A DNA stretch of 64,000 nt from Eucalyptus grandis. Lineage: Eukaryota > Streptophyta > Magnoliopsida > Myrtales > Myrtaceae. The translations under genes and the position numbers were made by a program. The notes beneath the pieces were generated by a model. It saw only the letters and a list, made by a program, of their open reading frames with translations. It ran no database searches and was not told the DNA's origin. Where the stretch lies: contig NC_052618.1 of NCBI RefSeq assembly GCF_016545825.1, positions 12,639,398-12,703,397 of the forward strand, in the 5' to 3' direction. Below, one piece after another: positions 46,998 through 58,770 of the stretch (its first letter is position 1; every line of letters starts with the position of its first letter).

Positions 46998-47870
46998 ATG
47001 GTTGCCCCGCAAGATGAAGATGAGCCAAGGAATGTAAATGAGACTCTAAATTGCCCTTATAAGGAAAAATTGATACATGCAATGAAAGAGGAAATGGAGT
47101 CAATGAAGTCAAACCATGTTTGGGAACTGGTTAATCTTCCAAAAGGACGCAAAGTCATTGGGAACAAATGGGTTCTTAAAATAAAGCATAAAGCTGATGG
47201 CTCAATAGAAAGACATAAAGCTCGTCTTGTAGCAAATGGGTATAATCAACAGGAATGAATTGATTATGAGGAAACATTTTCCCTGTAGTGAGATTTACCT
47301 CAATTCGCATTATTCTGGCAATAGCGGCAAGTATGGATCTTGAGTTACATCAAATGGATGTAAAGACTGCTTTTCTAAATGGAAAATTAGAGGAATAAAT
47401 TTATATGGAACAACCTGTTGGTTTTATTCTGAAAGGCCAAGAAGAAAAGGTATGTCGACTTTTGAGATCAATATATGGCATTAAGCAGTTATCGAGACAA
47501 TTGTATATACATTTTCATAATGCCATAATGACATATGATTTTTCAATGATTGATGAGGATCATTGTGTATATATCAAAAGATCTAAAGATTAATTTGTGA
47601 TCATATCATTATATGTTGATGTATACTGATTGCCGGAAGCAATAAGGAGTTTGTTAATATTGTCAAAAGTTGGCTATCTTCCAACTTTGAGAGGAAAGAC
47701 ATGGGTGAGGTTGCATACATTCTTGGAGTTAAGATTTCAAGAAATTGTTCGAAGAGATCATTGTCTCTTTTGCAAGAAACATACATAAATAGGGTTCTTG
47801 AACGATTTCGTATGCAAGATTGTAAACCCATAGATACTAATATTACAAAAGGCGAATGATTGAGCCACAA
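46998..47870 (+). pseudogene. Copia 2 reverse transcriptase
   Basis: Pieces encode MKEEMESMKSNHVWELVNLP, VIGNKWVLKIKHKADGSIER and LVANGYNQQE before TGA at about 47256. Then, in shifted frames, come [19 protein letters not shown] and PVGFILKGQEEKVCRLLRSI. A YVD-type box is blurred by an indel near 47625. At least four lesions are visible. Confidence 0.8.
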
Positions 47871-48585
47871 ATTGTGTTCAAGAACTCCACAAGAGAAGGA
47901 ACAAATGCAAAATGTTCCTTATGTTAGTACTGTTGGGAGCTTGATGTACATTATAATGTGTACAAGACCTGACATATGTTTTGCAATTGGAATGGTGAGT
48001 AGATACCAATTCAATCTAGGTCAAGCACATTGAAAAACCGTTAAGAGAATACTGAGGTATCTAAAGGGAATTGCTGATTATATGCTGAGTTACCAAGGAA
48101 TGGATCTGCGACTCGAAGGCTATTCAGATGTTGATTGGGGAGGAGATTTAGATGAAAGGAAATCTACATCTGGATTTGTTTTCTTACTAAATAATGGCGC
48201 CATATGTTGGAGCAGTAAGAAACAAACGTGTATAGCCTTGTCCACGATGGAAGCTGAGTTCGTGGCATTATCAGCAGCAGTTTAAGAAGGTGTTTGGCTT
48301 AAGAGATTTTTGGATCATTTAGGTGTTATTGGGTATGCTGCAGACTCATTGTTGGTTAACTATGATAGCCAAGCAGCAATAGCCTACACCAAAGATCCAA
48401 AATATCATGGCAAGACCAAACATATAGATACCAAGTATAATTTTGTCAAAGATATGGTTGCACGAAAAGAAGTGAACTTACAGTCCATATCTACGCATAG
48501 AATGGTCGCAGATCCTATGGCAAAACCAATACCTAGAGATGTGTTTTGTAACCATGTGAAATCTCTAGGATTGCGTAGAGGTTGA
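47871..48585 (+). pseudogene. Copia 2 RNase H
   Basis: Blocks include MCTRPDICFAIGMVSRYQ, YSDVDWGGDLDERKSTSGFV (usual YSDADW altered), TCIALSTMEAEFVALSAAV-stop, YDSQAAIAYTKDPKYHGKTK and ADPMAKPIPRDVF, ending GLRRG-stop at 48585. Stops TGA near 48031 and TAA at 48283 sit at Trp and Gln positions, consistent with C-to-T decay. Confidence 0.85.
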
Positions 48586-49741
48586 TGTACTGAATATTGT
48601 AATTTCCCTTGAGTGTTCACATTTAATGAATTTGTGTTTTAATTAATTAATGTCTATGAGTCTTTATTTGACCGTTATGCATCTTAATACTTAGTGCATT
48701 ATATATAAAGTTGAGAAAGTATGTCGGATAGATAAAAGATTAGCCCACTCACACGGGTAGTCGCCTCTATTTACTAAGTGATAAATAGAGATGAGACGGT
48801 TTTTTAAGCTTATTATCTAGGTGATAATCGAGAGTTCAAGCTTAAAATATATGTCACCTTAACTGAGTGTTAAGATGAGGATATAATATTTACTATGTCC
48901 GAAAGTAAAATAACCCACACATTTTACTTTATCTGTCTATGATGCCAGATGTGAGTTCTGATGAATTCTATGAATGAGTAGATACGTGAACTCAAGTTAG
49001 ACATTATGTATGTCTGAATTATCATCTGTACAATATTAAAGGTGTAGACATACGCTCTATGGGAAATGAGTTAAATACCGTAATACGTATTTCATACTAT
49101 GTATGCATGAGACGACCAAGAAGAGTGGCAAAAGTTTTGATCTCAACTTTTATGCCGTGTGAGACTCTTGAGGAAAATAATTTCTCAATTTAGTGCTCTC
49201 ATGACTCTTACTTATTCTCAAAATTTCTATTGAATGTTTGCTATCTTAGAATATTGCCAATGATAATGAATTGATTCGATCTAATAGGACCTTTCTAGAA
49301 AAGCAAGTTGAACTGAAATTGAGAGTTTCAAGGAAAGATGAAGATCAAATTTGGAGAATCACATTATAGTTTTGTATTCACTAGTCGACCAATTATGATT
49401 GTTTTGGGATAATCATAATTGTGAATACAATATATCATTGTTTAAAAAAGATATCAAAAGAGATATAAATGTTATCGATCGATCTAGGGCACTGCATACT
49501 AAATCTACTCAGGATGTGATGCCCAATGAGCTGCTATATATTCTTAACAGATGTATGGCACCAAGCTTTCAAAGTATGCTGGTCGTACGGATTATTCACC
49601 AATATGAATGTTGCAGTGAGGAAAAAAAGATTTTGTTCGGCCCACCATGTCAAGTGGGAGATGATGGATTTTTTCTTTGATGGGCCTAAGTAGGGCCCAT
49701 CCGCCCATGTTGGTTTTGGCCCACCATGTGCGAGTGGGAGA
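48586..49741 (+). other. Copia 2 3' non-coding region with duplicated purine tract
   Basis: There is no coding signal. The last part contains AGTGGGAGATGATGG twice, at about 49655 and 49734. About 80 bp between them repeats the LTR start (GATGGGCCTAAGT...CCCATGTTGG). The second copy is the polypurine tract used by the present 3' LTR. Confidence 0.7.
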
Positions 49742-50174
49742 TGATGGATTTTTCCTTTTGATGGGCCTAAGTTGGCCCGTCCACCCATGTTGGGCCCAAA
49801 GGCCCGGCTCGTGAGTTAAGGGCCCATGGAGGAAGTTATTATAGATAAAGGGAAATCTAAGAAGCGGTTATTCTATTGGATGAAGTTACGTATTTTCGAA
49901 GGAGAGTTTACGTTCTCTCTGGAAGTTACGTCTTCTAACACCGCTTTCTCCCTAAAAGAGGAGAACAATATTCTCCTCTGAAGAACAGTGTCCGGCTTCC
50001 TCCTTAAATCCCAACATCGGTGTTTAATTTGTGGAAACAAGGTACGTTCGATTATGTGATGTGCCTTAAGACCGGTGATACACGTGTTTTCTGGGCATGC
50101 TTCCGCGTTCGTTGTTTTAGGGATTCGATTGAGTGTCGAATCGCCCTATTTTGGGAATCCCGTTTTCCCCATCA
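49742..50174 (+). mobile_element. Copia 2 3' LTR
   Basis: TGATGGATTTTTCC to CCCCATCA, 433 bp, equal in length to the 5' LTR. PYD3 exon sequence follows after the ATAAG copy. Confidence 0.92.
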
Positions 50175-50179
50175 ATAAG

Positions 50180-50213
50180 CAATCATGGCAATATTATAGG
50201 TAAGCATCGAAAG
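50180..50213 (+). pseudogene. PYD3: PYD3 pseudogene, exon b, 3' part
   Basis: Removing Copia 2 and one ATAAG copy joins IIS to NHGNIIGKHRK in frame, the expected plant sequence. The exon ends at a good donor, AAAG|GTAAGGG, at 50213/50214. Confidence 0.9.
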
Positions 50214-50298
50214 GTAAGGGTAAATGTTGCGGGCCTCTGTCTTTGATGTATCCCTTTTGAATTGTCATGTTGGAAAGCTTGATAATGGCATTCCGCAG

Positions 50299-50514
50299 AA
50301 CCAAATCACCAGGGTTGGAGATTTCAATGAAAGTTCCTACTATATGGAAGGAAATACTGGGCATCCTGCTGTTGAGATTGCTTAGGAAAGATCGCTGTCG
50401 ATATCTGTTATGTGAGGCACCATCGGTTAAATTGGTTAGCATTTGGCTTGAATGGTACTGAGATTGTGTTCAACCCTTCCGCGACCTTCGGTGATCTTAG
50501 CGAACCCATTTGGC
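50299..50514 (+). pseudogene. PYD3: PYD3 pseudogene, exon c, cut by an LTR
   Basis: After the acceptor TTCCGCAG the frame encodes [20 protein letters not shown] and GHPAVEIA, then TAG with a frameshift. It continues as [20 protein letters not shown] and [23 protein letters not shown]. This includes the nitrilase-family active-site Cys region (ICY.RHH). At 50514 the gene stops and a TG...CA LTR begins, so the C-terminal third is not present here. Confidence 0.9.
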
Positions 50515-51145
50515 TGACTGAAGTATTTACAAATCCCTACTTTTGCTTGATTTATCGAACTGTGCTATTGTTCGCTGGGGAAGGTTCCCTCAAAAAAATC
50601 TTTCACCGAAGGGGTAAAACCTTGGTTTTATTGTTTGTAATGGGTCTTGTGTTGCTCCTTAAAGGTAGCAACTGATCTAAACTAACAGCAAAGTAAAGTG
50701 CAGGAAAAATGGGAGGAAAGTAAAAGACGATTGAATGTAAAAATGCGATAAGAGGAAAAATAACAACTTAAAACTAAATGATTGATTGTTGATTTTGGCA
50801 AAAGATATCTACATTGAGGCCTGTTTAGCTATTTATAGTGGTAATCCACAGGAAACTGCCTTTTTTCGGTTACCATTTTGATATATACAATTAACTGGAA
50901 GTCTCGTCTCTTTATCAATAACTGCCATACCTTGCCGATGTTTTCGATGATACTGACTCTAATAACCATTTCCGTCCTTATCTTGTCGGTTTCAGCAAGC
51001 CCCTTGTTGCATTATTCGAGACCCCCATTTGTCGACCATTGGCATCCTAGCCCATTCTCTGCCCATTCTCTGTGGATTCTTATGTTTTGGGCTTGCTTTA
51101 CTCTCTTCAACTTTGAAGCCCAATAAGCTAATTTGGACATCAACA
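50515..51145 (-). mobile_element. 3' LTR of a minus-strand retroelement in PYD3
   Basis: On the minus strand it runs TGTTGATGTCC to TACTTCAGTCA (631 bp). It is preceded by a purine tract CTTTTAAAGGGGGCATT (51146-51162) and has a TATA-like CTATAAATAG at about 50830-50839. These are the marks of a retroelement 3' LTR whose body lies to the right. The other LTR and target duplication are not seen, so the body was probably lost or displaced by later insertions. Confidence 0.65.
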
Positions 51146-51582
51146 AATGCCCCCTTTAAAAGAATTAAAATATCTTTTAGACATATTAGTGATTACTCTA
51201 ATTGGCGTTGTCTTCTTGGTCTTTGTGCATTGTCACTTCAGCTTCCCTTCTTCCGTACGCTAGTCGGTGCTTTTTAGGATTTCCAAACCCACATCCTTTT
51301 TGAATATTTCAATTCCCTTTTCCTTTGTTGTTGTGTGACTCTTGACTTTCCCTCATTGCTTTTGATGTCATTGAAGCTCGTCCTTTCAAGATCGAATTTT
51401 AATATCTTTTCTTTGTCATCTTCAATATTCCCGGTACCCCTTTGGTTCTAATATGTCTTGATTTATGATCTCAACATGTTTCTTGCTTGTTTTGAGCAAA
51501 TCCAGTCATAGGAGCATCCAAAAATTTCTCTTGTCGCCTCAAAGTTCTACAGAGGAAGTAGCCAATGAGATCATCCTTGGCA
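51146..51582 (-). other. Purine tract and remnant interior of the 50515 retroelement
   Basis: After the purine tract about 420 bp of AT-rich sequence shows no retroelement domain on either strand. It is cut at 51583 by another LTR. Confidence 0.5.
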
Positions 51583-52276
51583 TGTCACGACCCCGATTCC
51601 ATCCCAGGGTCATGAGCAGCAAGGGTTATTTTTGCGACGTCCCAAGCACATTGCCGTCCTATTTTTTTTTTTTTTAATCTTTTCATTAAGCACATGCGGA
51701 AGCGTACATACAACACCCGAATAACAACAAGTAGCCAAGAAAACAACTATTTAAAAATATACAATTACATCAGCTACGTTTATAAGCCCTTCTATCACAA
51801 GCCATTATATTACATTTACCACATCTTCAAAAGGTCAGGGTAAGCCTTAGCTCCTTTAGTGAGATTGCAACTTCCAAAATTGACTTGAAACTTCCATGCC
51901 TACAAGATTGAAAGGATAAGGGGTGAGTTTGGGGGAAACTCAGTAAGTAAAACTCATAATTCTCTACTAGGAAAACATTTCATCATCAAAATCTAGTAGA
52001 TACAGCACTCATAATGCAATATCGATGGCAGATCATTAGCAAACTTATTGCTACACCTCAACTACATGTAGATGTCTATTTCAACATGCTTTAATGCATG
52101 CTTACCTTCAGCTTGTCAATGAACATATCATACTTATGCATATACCGGCACTCATGCAAATTCATTTACCGTTGTCCTGGCTTAACCAGGCTCTCCCGGC
52201 TCAACCTGTTACGCCTCGAACCTTGAGCGTGCGCACATCCATCGGTGGTCGATCAAATTGTGACGTTCTCAGGACG
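51583..52276 (-). mobile_element. LTR 3' part of the GC-centred family, copy d
   Basis: The plus-strand edge TGTCACGACCCCGA resembles TGTCACGCCCCGA of copy b. It has the same ACATGCGGAAGCG block and AGTAAAACTCA boundary. It is truncated at 52276 by copy e. Confidence 0.6.
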
Positions 52277-54450
52277 TGTCACCGACCCATTCATTTTATA
52301 CATAGGTGGAAGTGAAATAAACAATCCTTGGACAACAACAAACATGAGATAGAAAAATAGGACAATTAATTTAAACCAAACATATTTTATAAATGAACCA
52401 AGTTTATATACACAAGAATCTAAACCAAAAAGGAGTTATTGAGCTAACTAAAGTCTGGGCTCTACAACCATGAGCTTGGGGTCCACCACGACACCATTAG
52501 GAGTGTCGAGATCCATAGGGTGTCCTACTTCCCACTCCTCGGTCTTGGTGGGAGGCCCATCAAAACCCTAAAGGGATCCTCCCAACCCCCCTGAGGAAAG
52601 CCAATGAACCATGTTATGAATCGGTGAGGTACCAACTAAGGTAGGCCCTCATCGACCCATACTACGGACTCAACTAGCTCTCAGGTCAAGGTGGTCCCTG
52701 GAATAGAAGGTGTACTCAAAATCCATCACCTGCGGAACCCCGTATTATACCTGTCATACATCCATTTAGGGACTTGAAAATTGTAAACCATGATAGGGTG
52801 AGACAATGTCTTAGCAAGTCTACACTCTAAACCCCGATTAGGAAGATAATTCACTTAGAGGTTGCCTAAACACACATCATAAAGGACTTATCTCGTCTCA
52901 GTACCTCCCTACACATTAGCACACCTCATATACATATGCATATAGCAAACATATTTAACAATTGGAACATTGCACATCAATCATCAAATATCCACAAGGG
53001 TCCCAATTATAAGGCTAAATCGTTATGACACATCCCATTCCGTGCCATACAATTTTGTCCCATAATCAGGTGCAGCTATCTCAATCATTCACACGTGTCC
53101 CAGTTCTTATGACCCATCAGTCATGTTCAACTCAACAGTCGACAATCCTCTGGCATAACCGGGCGTCGTCTCGCCCCATCAAGCGCGACAACGTCTACCT
53201 CTAGATGACATTCTTGAAGGAGCATCGGTCCGGCCTCTACCGTCCAACATCCGTTGATGTGGGACATTCCATATAGGAGCATTGCCCACCTGACCTTCAT
53301 TGGGTGACGGGTTCTCATAGCGATCACACACACATCCAATCTTGGCCAATGACATCGTTCTTTCCACTCAAATGCCTCAATTTCAAATAACGTACTTGAC
53401 CTATTTTCTTCATATTAATAACACCCGGAAAAATAATTGTGCGTGGTCACATTGATAAATCGATTCACAAAGCGTGATACTCTCCCATTTAAAAATCCCA
53501 TGATTCGATATAATACTTAAAATATTTTTTGTGCCAAAACCTGACACCCAGTATTTTTCTGATTAAATACCAAAATTTCATATTTTTGAAATAATAATTC
53601 AAAATTATCAATCGGCATCAAATTGCATAAATTAGCACTTAATTGCACAAACCAATGCAACTACAACGATCAACACAAAATTTTGACAACCGTCCTTTAA
53701 TTAAATAAATTGCAAAATATTTAAATTAAATCACTCAATTAAATTATCATAAGCTAACCTAACCAACTAAGTGCACTAATTAACTTAATCTAACAATTCT
53801 AACTCATTTAATCTAACTGACTAACTAAATCACCTAACTAACCGATTTGCCTAACCAAACTAATCCTAACTAACCTAGTTACATAAACTAACACTAATCC
53901 CTCATTAGGCTAACTAACCCCTCACTAAGTGTAATTAGCCTCATAATTAGGGATTATAACATAAATTCACCGGTTCAACGAGCCGACGAGTTCACGGCAA
54001 TGGCGACGCGAAGGCGAGCAAGACTTGGGCTTATGGCGACACCAAAGGGGGTTAGGAAAGGGCCGAAAAATCTCAGCAAACCTCATGGTTTGTTGTTGGG
54101 CTTTGGTTACGTGGGTTGAACTGAAGGGCTGGATCGGGCCCGGCTTGGCTGGATCGGGCTCGGCTTGGTTAGTCGAGCGGCGTTGCTGGAACGGATGGAC
54201 CGGGCGGTGGCGGGGACGAGCTGGAGCAGCGGATGGGTGGTTTAGTTGACGATTAGCTCGGACGGTGACCCTAGCCGCGAACTAGACGAGACGGTAGGCA
54301 GTTTGAACGGGCTCGCAGACGGAGGCGGGCAGCTCGGGCGGACTAACAATGGCTTGGATGGCGATGTGAGGCCTAACGGTGGTTGGCTCGGCTTGTAGGG
54401 GTGGTGGCTGGTTTGTTGCTCTGGAAATGAAGGTTGAGGGAGATGAAAAT

Positions 54451-54496
54451 GAAGAAGAAGCCGAAGAAGAAGAAGAAGAAGAAGAAGAAGAAGAAG
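54451..54496. repeat. (GAA)n microsatellite
   Basis: About fifteen GAA units with one CCG interruption, inside the GC-rich part of copy e. Confidence 0.9.
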
Positions 54497-54608
54497 CTGC
54501 TGCTAGCTAGAGGGACAAGAGGCCTCAAAGTCAAGCTAAAATATCCCAAACACTTGAGTACAAGCCTTAAAAGTCTTTAGCTAAGATCAATAGCCAAAAG
54601 AATAGCCT

Positions 54609-55673
54609 AAGTGCCATAACTCAAGCACAGAGGGACACCAAGTGCCGGTTTAGTAAAGTTGAACAATTAAGTGCCACTCCATCCAAAATCCGGCCAAATG
54701 GCTGACGCGTGGCAATTTTCCGGCGGTGGGTGCAAAACGACGTCGTTTTGCACACTAACGTGCGCGAAAATGCAAAACGACGTCGTTTTGTGTCGATGTG
54801 TAAATAATTAATATAAAAATTAATTAAATTATATTTAAACTTAATTTTATTTATAATATTCTAAAAATAAAAAACTTACAATTTAAAAAATTAAAATTTA
54901 AAAAATTAAAATTCAAAAAAATCAAAATTTACTAAAAACTTAAAATTTAAAAAACTTAAAATTTAAAAACTTAAAATTCAAAAAACTTAAAATTCAAAAA
55001 ACTTAAAATTTAAAAAACTTAAAATTAAAAAAAAAACTTAAAAAAAAAAAAAAAATGAAAATTTAGAAAACTTAAAATTTAAAAAACTTAAAATTAAAAA
55101 AAAATAAAATTAAAATATGAAAGTTTTTAAAATTTTAAAATTAAGTTTTTAAAATTTTAATTTGTCTAAGTTTTAATTTTTTCTAATTTTTTAATTTAAT
55201 TTTTTTTAATTTTAGTTTTTGTTAATTTAAAGTTTTTATTTTTTAAGTTTTCTGAATTTTAATTTTTTAATTTAATTTTTTAAAATTTAAAGGTTTTTAT
55301 TTTTAAGTTTTCTTAATTTTAAGTTTTTTAAATTTTAATTTTTTTTTAAAATTTTAAGTTTTTGAAATTTTAAGTTTTTTATTTTTTAGAATATTTCAAA
55401 TAAAATTAAGTTTAAATTAAATTTAATTAATTTTTATATGAATTATTTACACATGAGACACAAAACGACGTAGTTTTTGAATTTTCTTGCTACGTGAGTT
55501 TGCAAAACGACTCCATTTTGCACCCAACTTGCCGGAAAATTGCGACGTGAGCCATTTGGTCGGATTTTGCCAAAGTAGCTCTTAAGTGTTCCACTTTACT
55601 CCAAAACCGGCACTTAAGTGTACCTTTCCAAAGTTGTGGCACTTAAGCATCCCTCCGTGCAGTTGTGGCACTC
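54609..55673. mobile_element. Foldback-type element with long inverted arms
   Basis: The two halves are imperfect reverse complements over about 500 bp each, with outer motifs AAGTGCC...AGAGGG and CCTCCGTGC...GGCACT. The left arm carries CAAAACGACGTCGTTTTG, a perfect palindrome, twice (about 54733-54750 and 54773-54790). The right arm has mutated versions near 55465 and 55507. The centre is almost pure A/T repeats (AAAACTTAAAATT). It has no coding capacity and looks like a MITE of foldback structure. Confidence 0.75.
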
Positions 55674-56553
55674 CTGTGTGTCCCAAATTCGCCATTTCCC
55701 CCTCCCAGTCTTCTCAAACAAGCCAAAGATAGAGTCCAAATGCTACAGCCCCCATAGCCCTACGAATTTCACCAATTCCATTTTCAATTTCACACTAATT
55801 CACTCCAATTTGGCCAAGGTGCCCACACCAATTTCCATAATTTTCCTCACCAACTAATCCCTTTTGAAGGCCAAAAATACACTTAATCCCCTCCGAATTT
55901 CTTGAATTTAGATTTCCAAATTTTAATTTTTGCCAAAAATCCCGGGCTTGCCAAAAGTTCTTCAAATGATGAGTCGACATCCCAAAAATAAATCGTGACA
56001 CACTAGAATTTTCTATTCTTGAAACCGGGTTCAATTTCGTGGTTAATTTCGATCAAACGCGATTTTAGCATGACCTAGCCTATCGGGTAGGTTTTAGGAA
56101 TTTTGTCGCGTTTGACCCATGGCCGATTATTTTCAATCCACATTGTGCATCTCCGACTCATAGGCGACTTTCGGTTGTCGTAAAAATCTCAAGGTTTCAA
56201 TTACGGGCACATGGTACATAATTGACAAAAAAATCGATTTAGTGCCGTTGGACACGAATTTTGCAATTAGGTGGAATCACCCATACTTTAATTACGTGCT
56301 TCTGTCGAATCGACCTATCTCCAGTCTTTAATCAATTATAACGGTGTTATATTGACCATTGCCGATTAGCACGGTCGAGCAATCGATTTTTGATTGAATT
56401 CTCAAGTCTATCATGTTTATATCCCTTAACGGCTTCACCAGATAGATTAGTTATTTTATGAGTGATTAGCTCAGAGAAAAGAACTATAGGCGCGTCGATG
56501 AAAAGACCATTTCATTTAATCGAAATAGGGTTGAAAATTTAGGATGTCATACA

Positions 56554-56744
56554 ACCGAGGCATTCGGCTTCAAGTTAGGTATCCTGACTCAATTAGGGCA
56601 TCTTGGCTCAACTGAGGCATCATGGCATTAGCCCATCAAGGCATTCGGGCTTAACCCAAGCATCCTGGCTCCACTAAAGCATCACAGGGTTAACTTACCT
56701 GAGGCATCCGGGCTCAAACCCAAGCATCTTGGCTTAACTTGTGA
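56554..56744. repeat. Degenerate 20-22 bp repeats
   Basis: Six to eight irregular units of the form GGCATCTTGGCTCAACTGA fill the space between copies e and f. Similar units (CTGGCTTAACCAGGCTC) occur at about 52175-52215, so this block is probably the displaced continuation of copy d. Confidence 0.7.
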
Positions 56745-58770
56745 CATCTAGATTTTTCAACCATGTCTTCTACTGAATAAATCGGGCATTTCATTGACGG
56801 GCTTATAGGGTTATTCTCAGAGCCGATCACTCTCAAGATAACTAGATTATCTAGGGAAATTATTAAGGAATTTTAAGGCAATAGACTTGAGAACTCGATC
56901 ATGAATCGGCTTCTCCACCGTGTCTATTTTTAGAGGTCATTACGGCACAGTTAAAAATCGATTTGAAATCAGAGATAGACTGGATCGACAGAGATGTGTG
57001 GCTAATCATGGGTGACACCACTAAATTAGGAAATTCTCGTCAGCCGACACTAGACTGATTTTCTTCTTGTTTTGGTACCCTATGTCCGTAATTGAATCAT
57101 CGAGATTTCATGACAATCGAGAGTCGCCAATGAGTCGAGTGGGTTCATAGTGGCTAGAAGAAAATCGACCACGGGTCATTTGCACTTAAAAATATCTGAA
57201 AGTTACCCGATAGTCTAGGTCATGCTAAAAATGCGCCGAATGGAAATTAACCGCCAATTCAAGTCCGATTTTAGAAATTGAAGTTTCGGCCATGTCACAA
57301 TAAATTCTAGGAGTATCGACTCAGTCTCAGAAGATTTTTCTGACACCCGACACTTTTTGGGAAAAAGTCGTCGTTGGATCATTTCTGTGCAGAAAATACC
57401 AAAGATGATTTTTTATCATAAAATTGAGATGCAAGGTGGGTTATTGGACGATGAAAAATAGCAATTGAGACATTGAGGCGTTGATTGATTTTATGAGAGC
57501 CGATTGAGATCGAATTGAGGGAGATTTGATGAACAATTGAAGCCAAGGGAAACCAATTTCGTAGCTTTCCCCTCCCCCTAGCAAAATGAACCTATTGAGA
57601 AGTTGTAAGTGATGTATGTGGGTGTTATTGTGAGCCAAGGATAATGCTTGGCCAAGAGTGACTCTAAAAGGATAGACTTGTGGAAAATATCAAGCTAAGG
57701 CCCCCACCTCTCCCTCATCCTCTTCCCCAAGCTGCCGTGGATTGCTTCTCCTCCCTCTCCCTCTCATTTTCGTGCAACATCTCCAACAGCCGCTGAAGAA
57801 GACCGAGCAAATCCCCCTACAGCTCATGCAAGATTTCCTCCACCGTTTCGGCCAGCCCCGCCACGCGTCCTCTTGATCAACAATCGGAAGCACAGAAGCC
57901 CTTGTTGACCGAAGCGCAGCCACTCGCTGCCACCCGTCCATGTTCGTGTTCTCCTCAACCGAAACAGTTTCATGCTCCCTCGTTCGCGCCTTCTGCCCAC
58001 GAAGACCCGAGCTCCACGCGGCTTCAATTTTAGTGAAACCTTGCTGACCGAAGACCGAGGCAAGCGAAGCAACATCCACGAGCAGATTCCATCTTCGTCT
58101 TCCCCTGTGGCGTGCCCTCAGCTCCACGCCAGCACACCAGTCAACCTCGTGTCCTCTCCGCCGGTTTGTTGACCAACAACATCCATCGAGCAACACCACT
58201 GAAGAGAAGCCGCACGTATCCACCGAATTCTGCCGTTCGTCCGTGCTTCCCTCCACGCGTCCGAGCCCCAACTCATTCGGTCCATCATCTTGCCGTGAAG
58301 CCGCGAGATCCACCGAGTTGCCAGTCGTTGCCAGCGTCTTCGGTCTCCTCAGCCAGCGAATCCAACTGCGTGAAGCCCAGCAAAGCCTGCAGCAGTCCAC
58401 GAATCCTGCAGCTTCAGTCTTCTTTTGCTCGTGGGCCAACCACAGCGAGCCCATTCCAATTTTCAGTGGCCCAACTTCAGCTCTTTGGAAGCCTGTGAAC
58501 AAACAGCCCACAAGACCAGTTCAGTTCAACGACAGCATAGGCCAGCAATTTGTTTCAGCCCTCTTGAAGCCTAATCCAATGAAGCCTAGCAAGTTTTAGT
58601 TTCAGCTTTGGGCCCAGCCTGTTTTCGGCTCAGTTGAAGTCTTCAAGCCCAAGATCGAGCCCAACCCAGTGTAAGAACAAATCTCAGTTGGGCTGAGATT
58701 TGTTGGGCCCAAGTCTTAAGGCCCGGTCCAAAACCGCCGGTGTCGTCGAAAGTCCGGTTTAGGCCGCCGT
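56745..58770 (+). mobile_element. LTR 5' part of the GC-centred family, copy f
   Basis: It starts TGTGACATCTAG, and 56745-57340 is close to the reverse complement of 30720-31325. The GC-rich middle (57690-58600) and the block before 58770 (CCGGTGTCGTCGAAAGTCC) mirror 19505-19560 of copy b. It is cut at 58771 by the Gypsy LTR. Long open frames here (for example on the minus strand at 57690-58511) are low-complexity by-products. Confidence 0.7.

Larger units (their letters stand above)
42488..50174 (+). mobile_element. Copia 2: Ty1/Copia retrotransposon in a PYD3 exon
   Basis: This is a 7687-bp element with 433-bp LTRs (42488-42920 and 49742-50174) and the exact 5-bp duplication ATAAG (42483-42487 and 50175-50179). 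The order is LTR, PBS, 1.6 kb leader, gag, protease, integrase, RT, RNase H, 3' non-coding region, purine tract, LTR. It is related to Copia 1 in protein, leader design and purine tract, but its LTR differs. The LTRs show roughly 20-25 mismatches by eye (about 95% identity), so it is not recent. Coding frames hold many stops. Confidence 0.9.
52277..56553 (-). mobile_element. Large LTR of the GC-centred family, copy e
   Basis: The minus-strand start TGTATGACATCC is at 56553 and the end ...GGTCGGTGACA at 52277. The 3' part aligns with copy c, and the 5' part (55700-56550) aligns with the 5' parts of copies b and f. It contains a GC-rich zone with a (GAA)n run at 54451-54496 and a foldback insertion. 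I found no matching target duplication, so it may have undergone rearrangement. Confidence 0.65.

Noticed and set aside
50194..50442. Minus-strand 82-codon frame
   Set aside because: It is the antisense of PYD3 exon c and the neighbouring intron; the + strand has the conserved protein.
50515..50560. TEVFTNPYF as a continuation of PYD3 (like TEVFPNPF)
   Set aside because: It would need loss of about 22 residues, and the same bases form a clean LTR terminus with purine tract and TATA box. I prefer the LTR and treat the likeness as chance.
57690..58511. Minus-strand 273-codon frame
   Set aside because: It lies in the GC-rich centre of LTR copy f, overlaps long frames on the other strand and has no recognisable domain.
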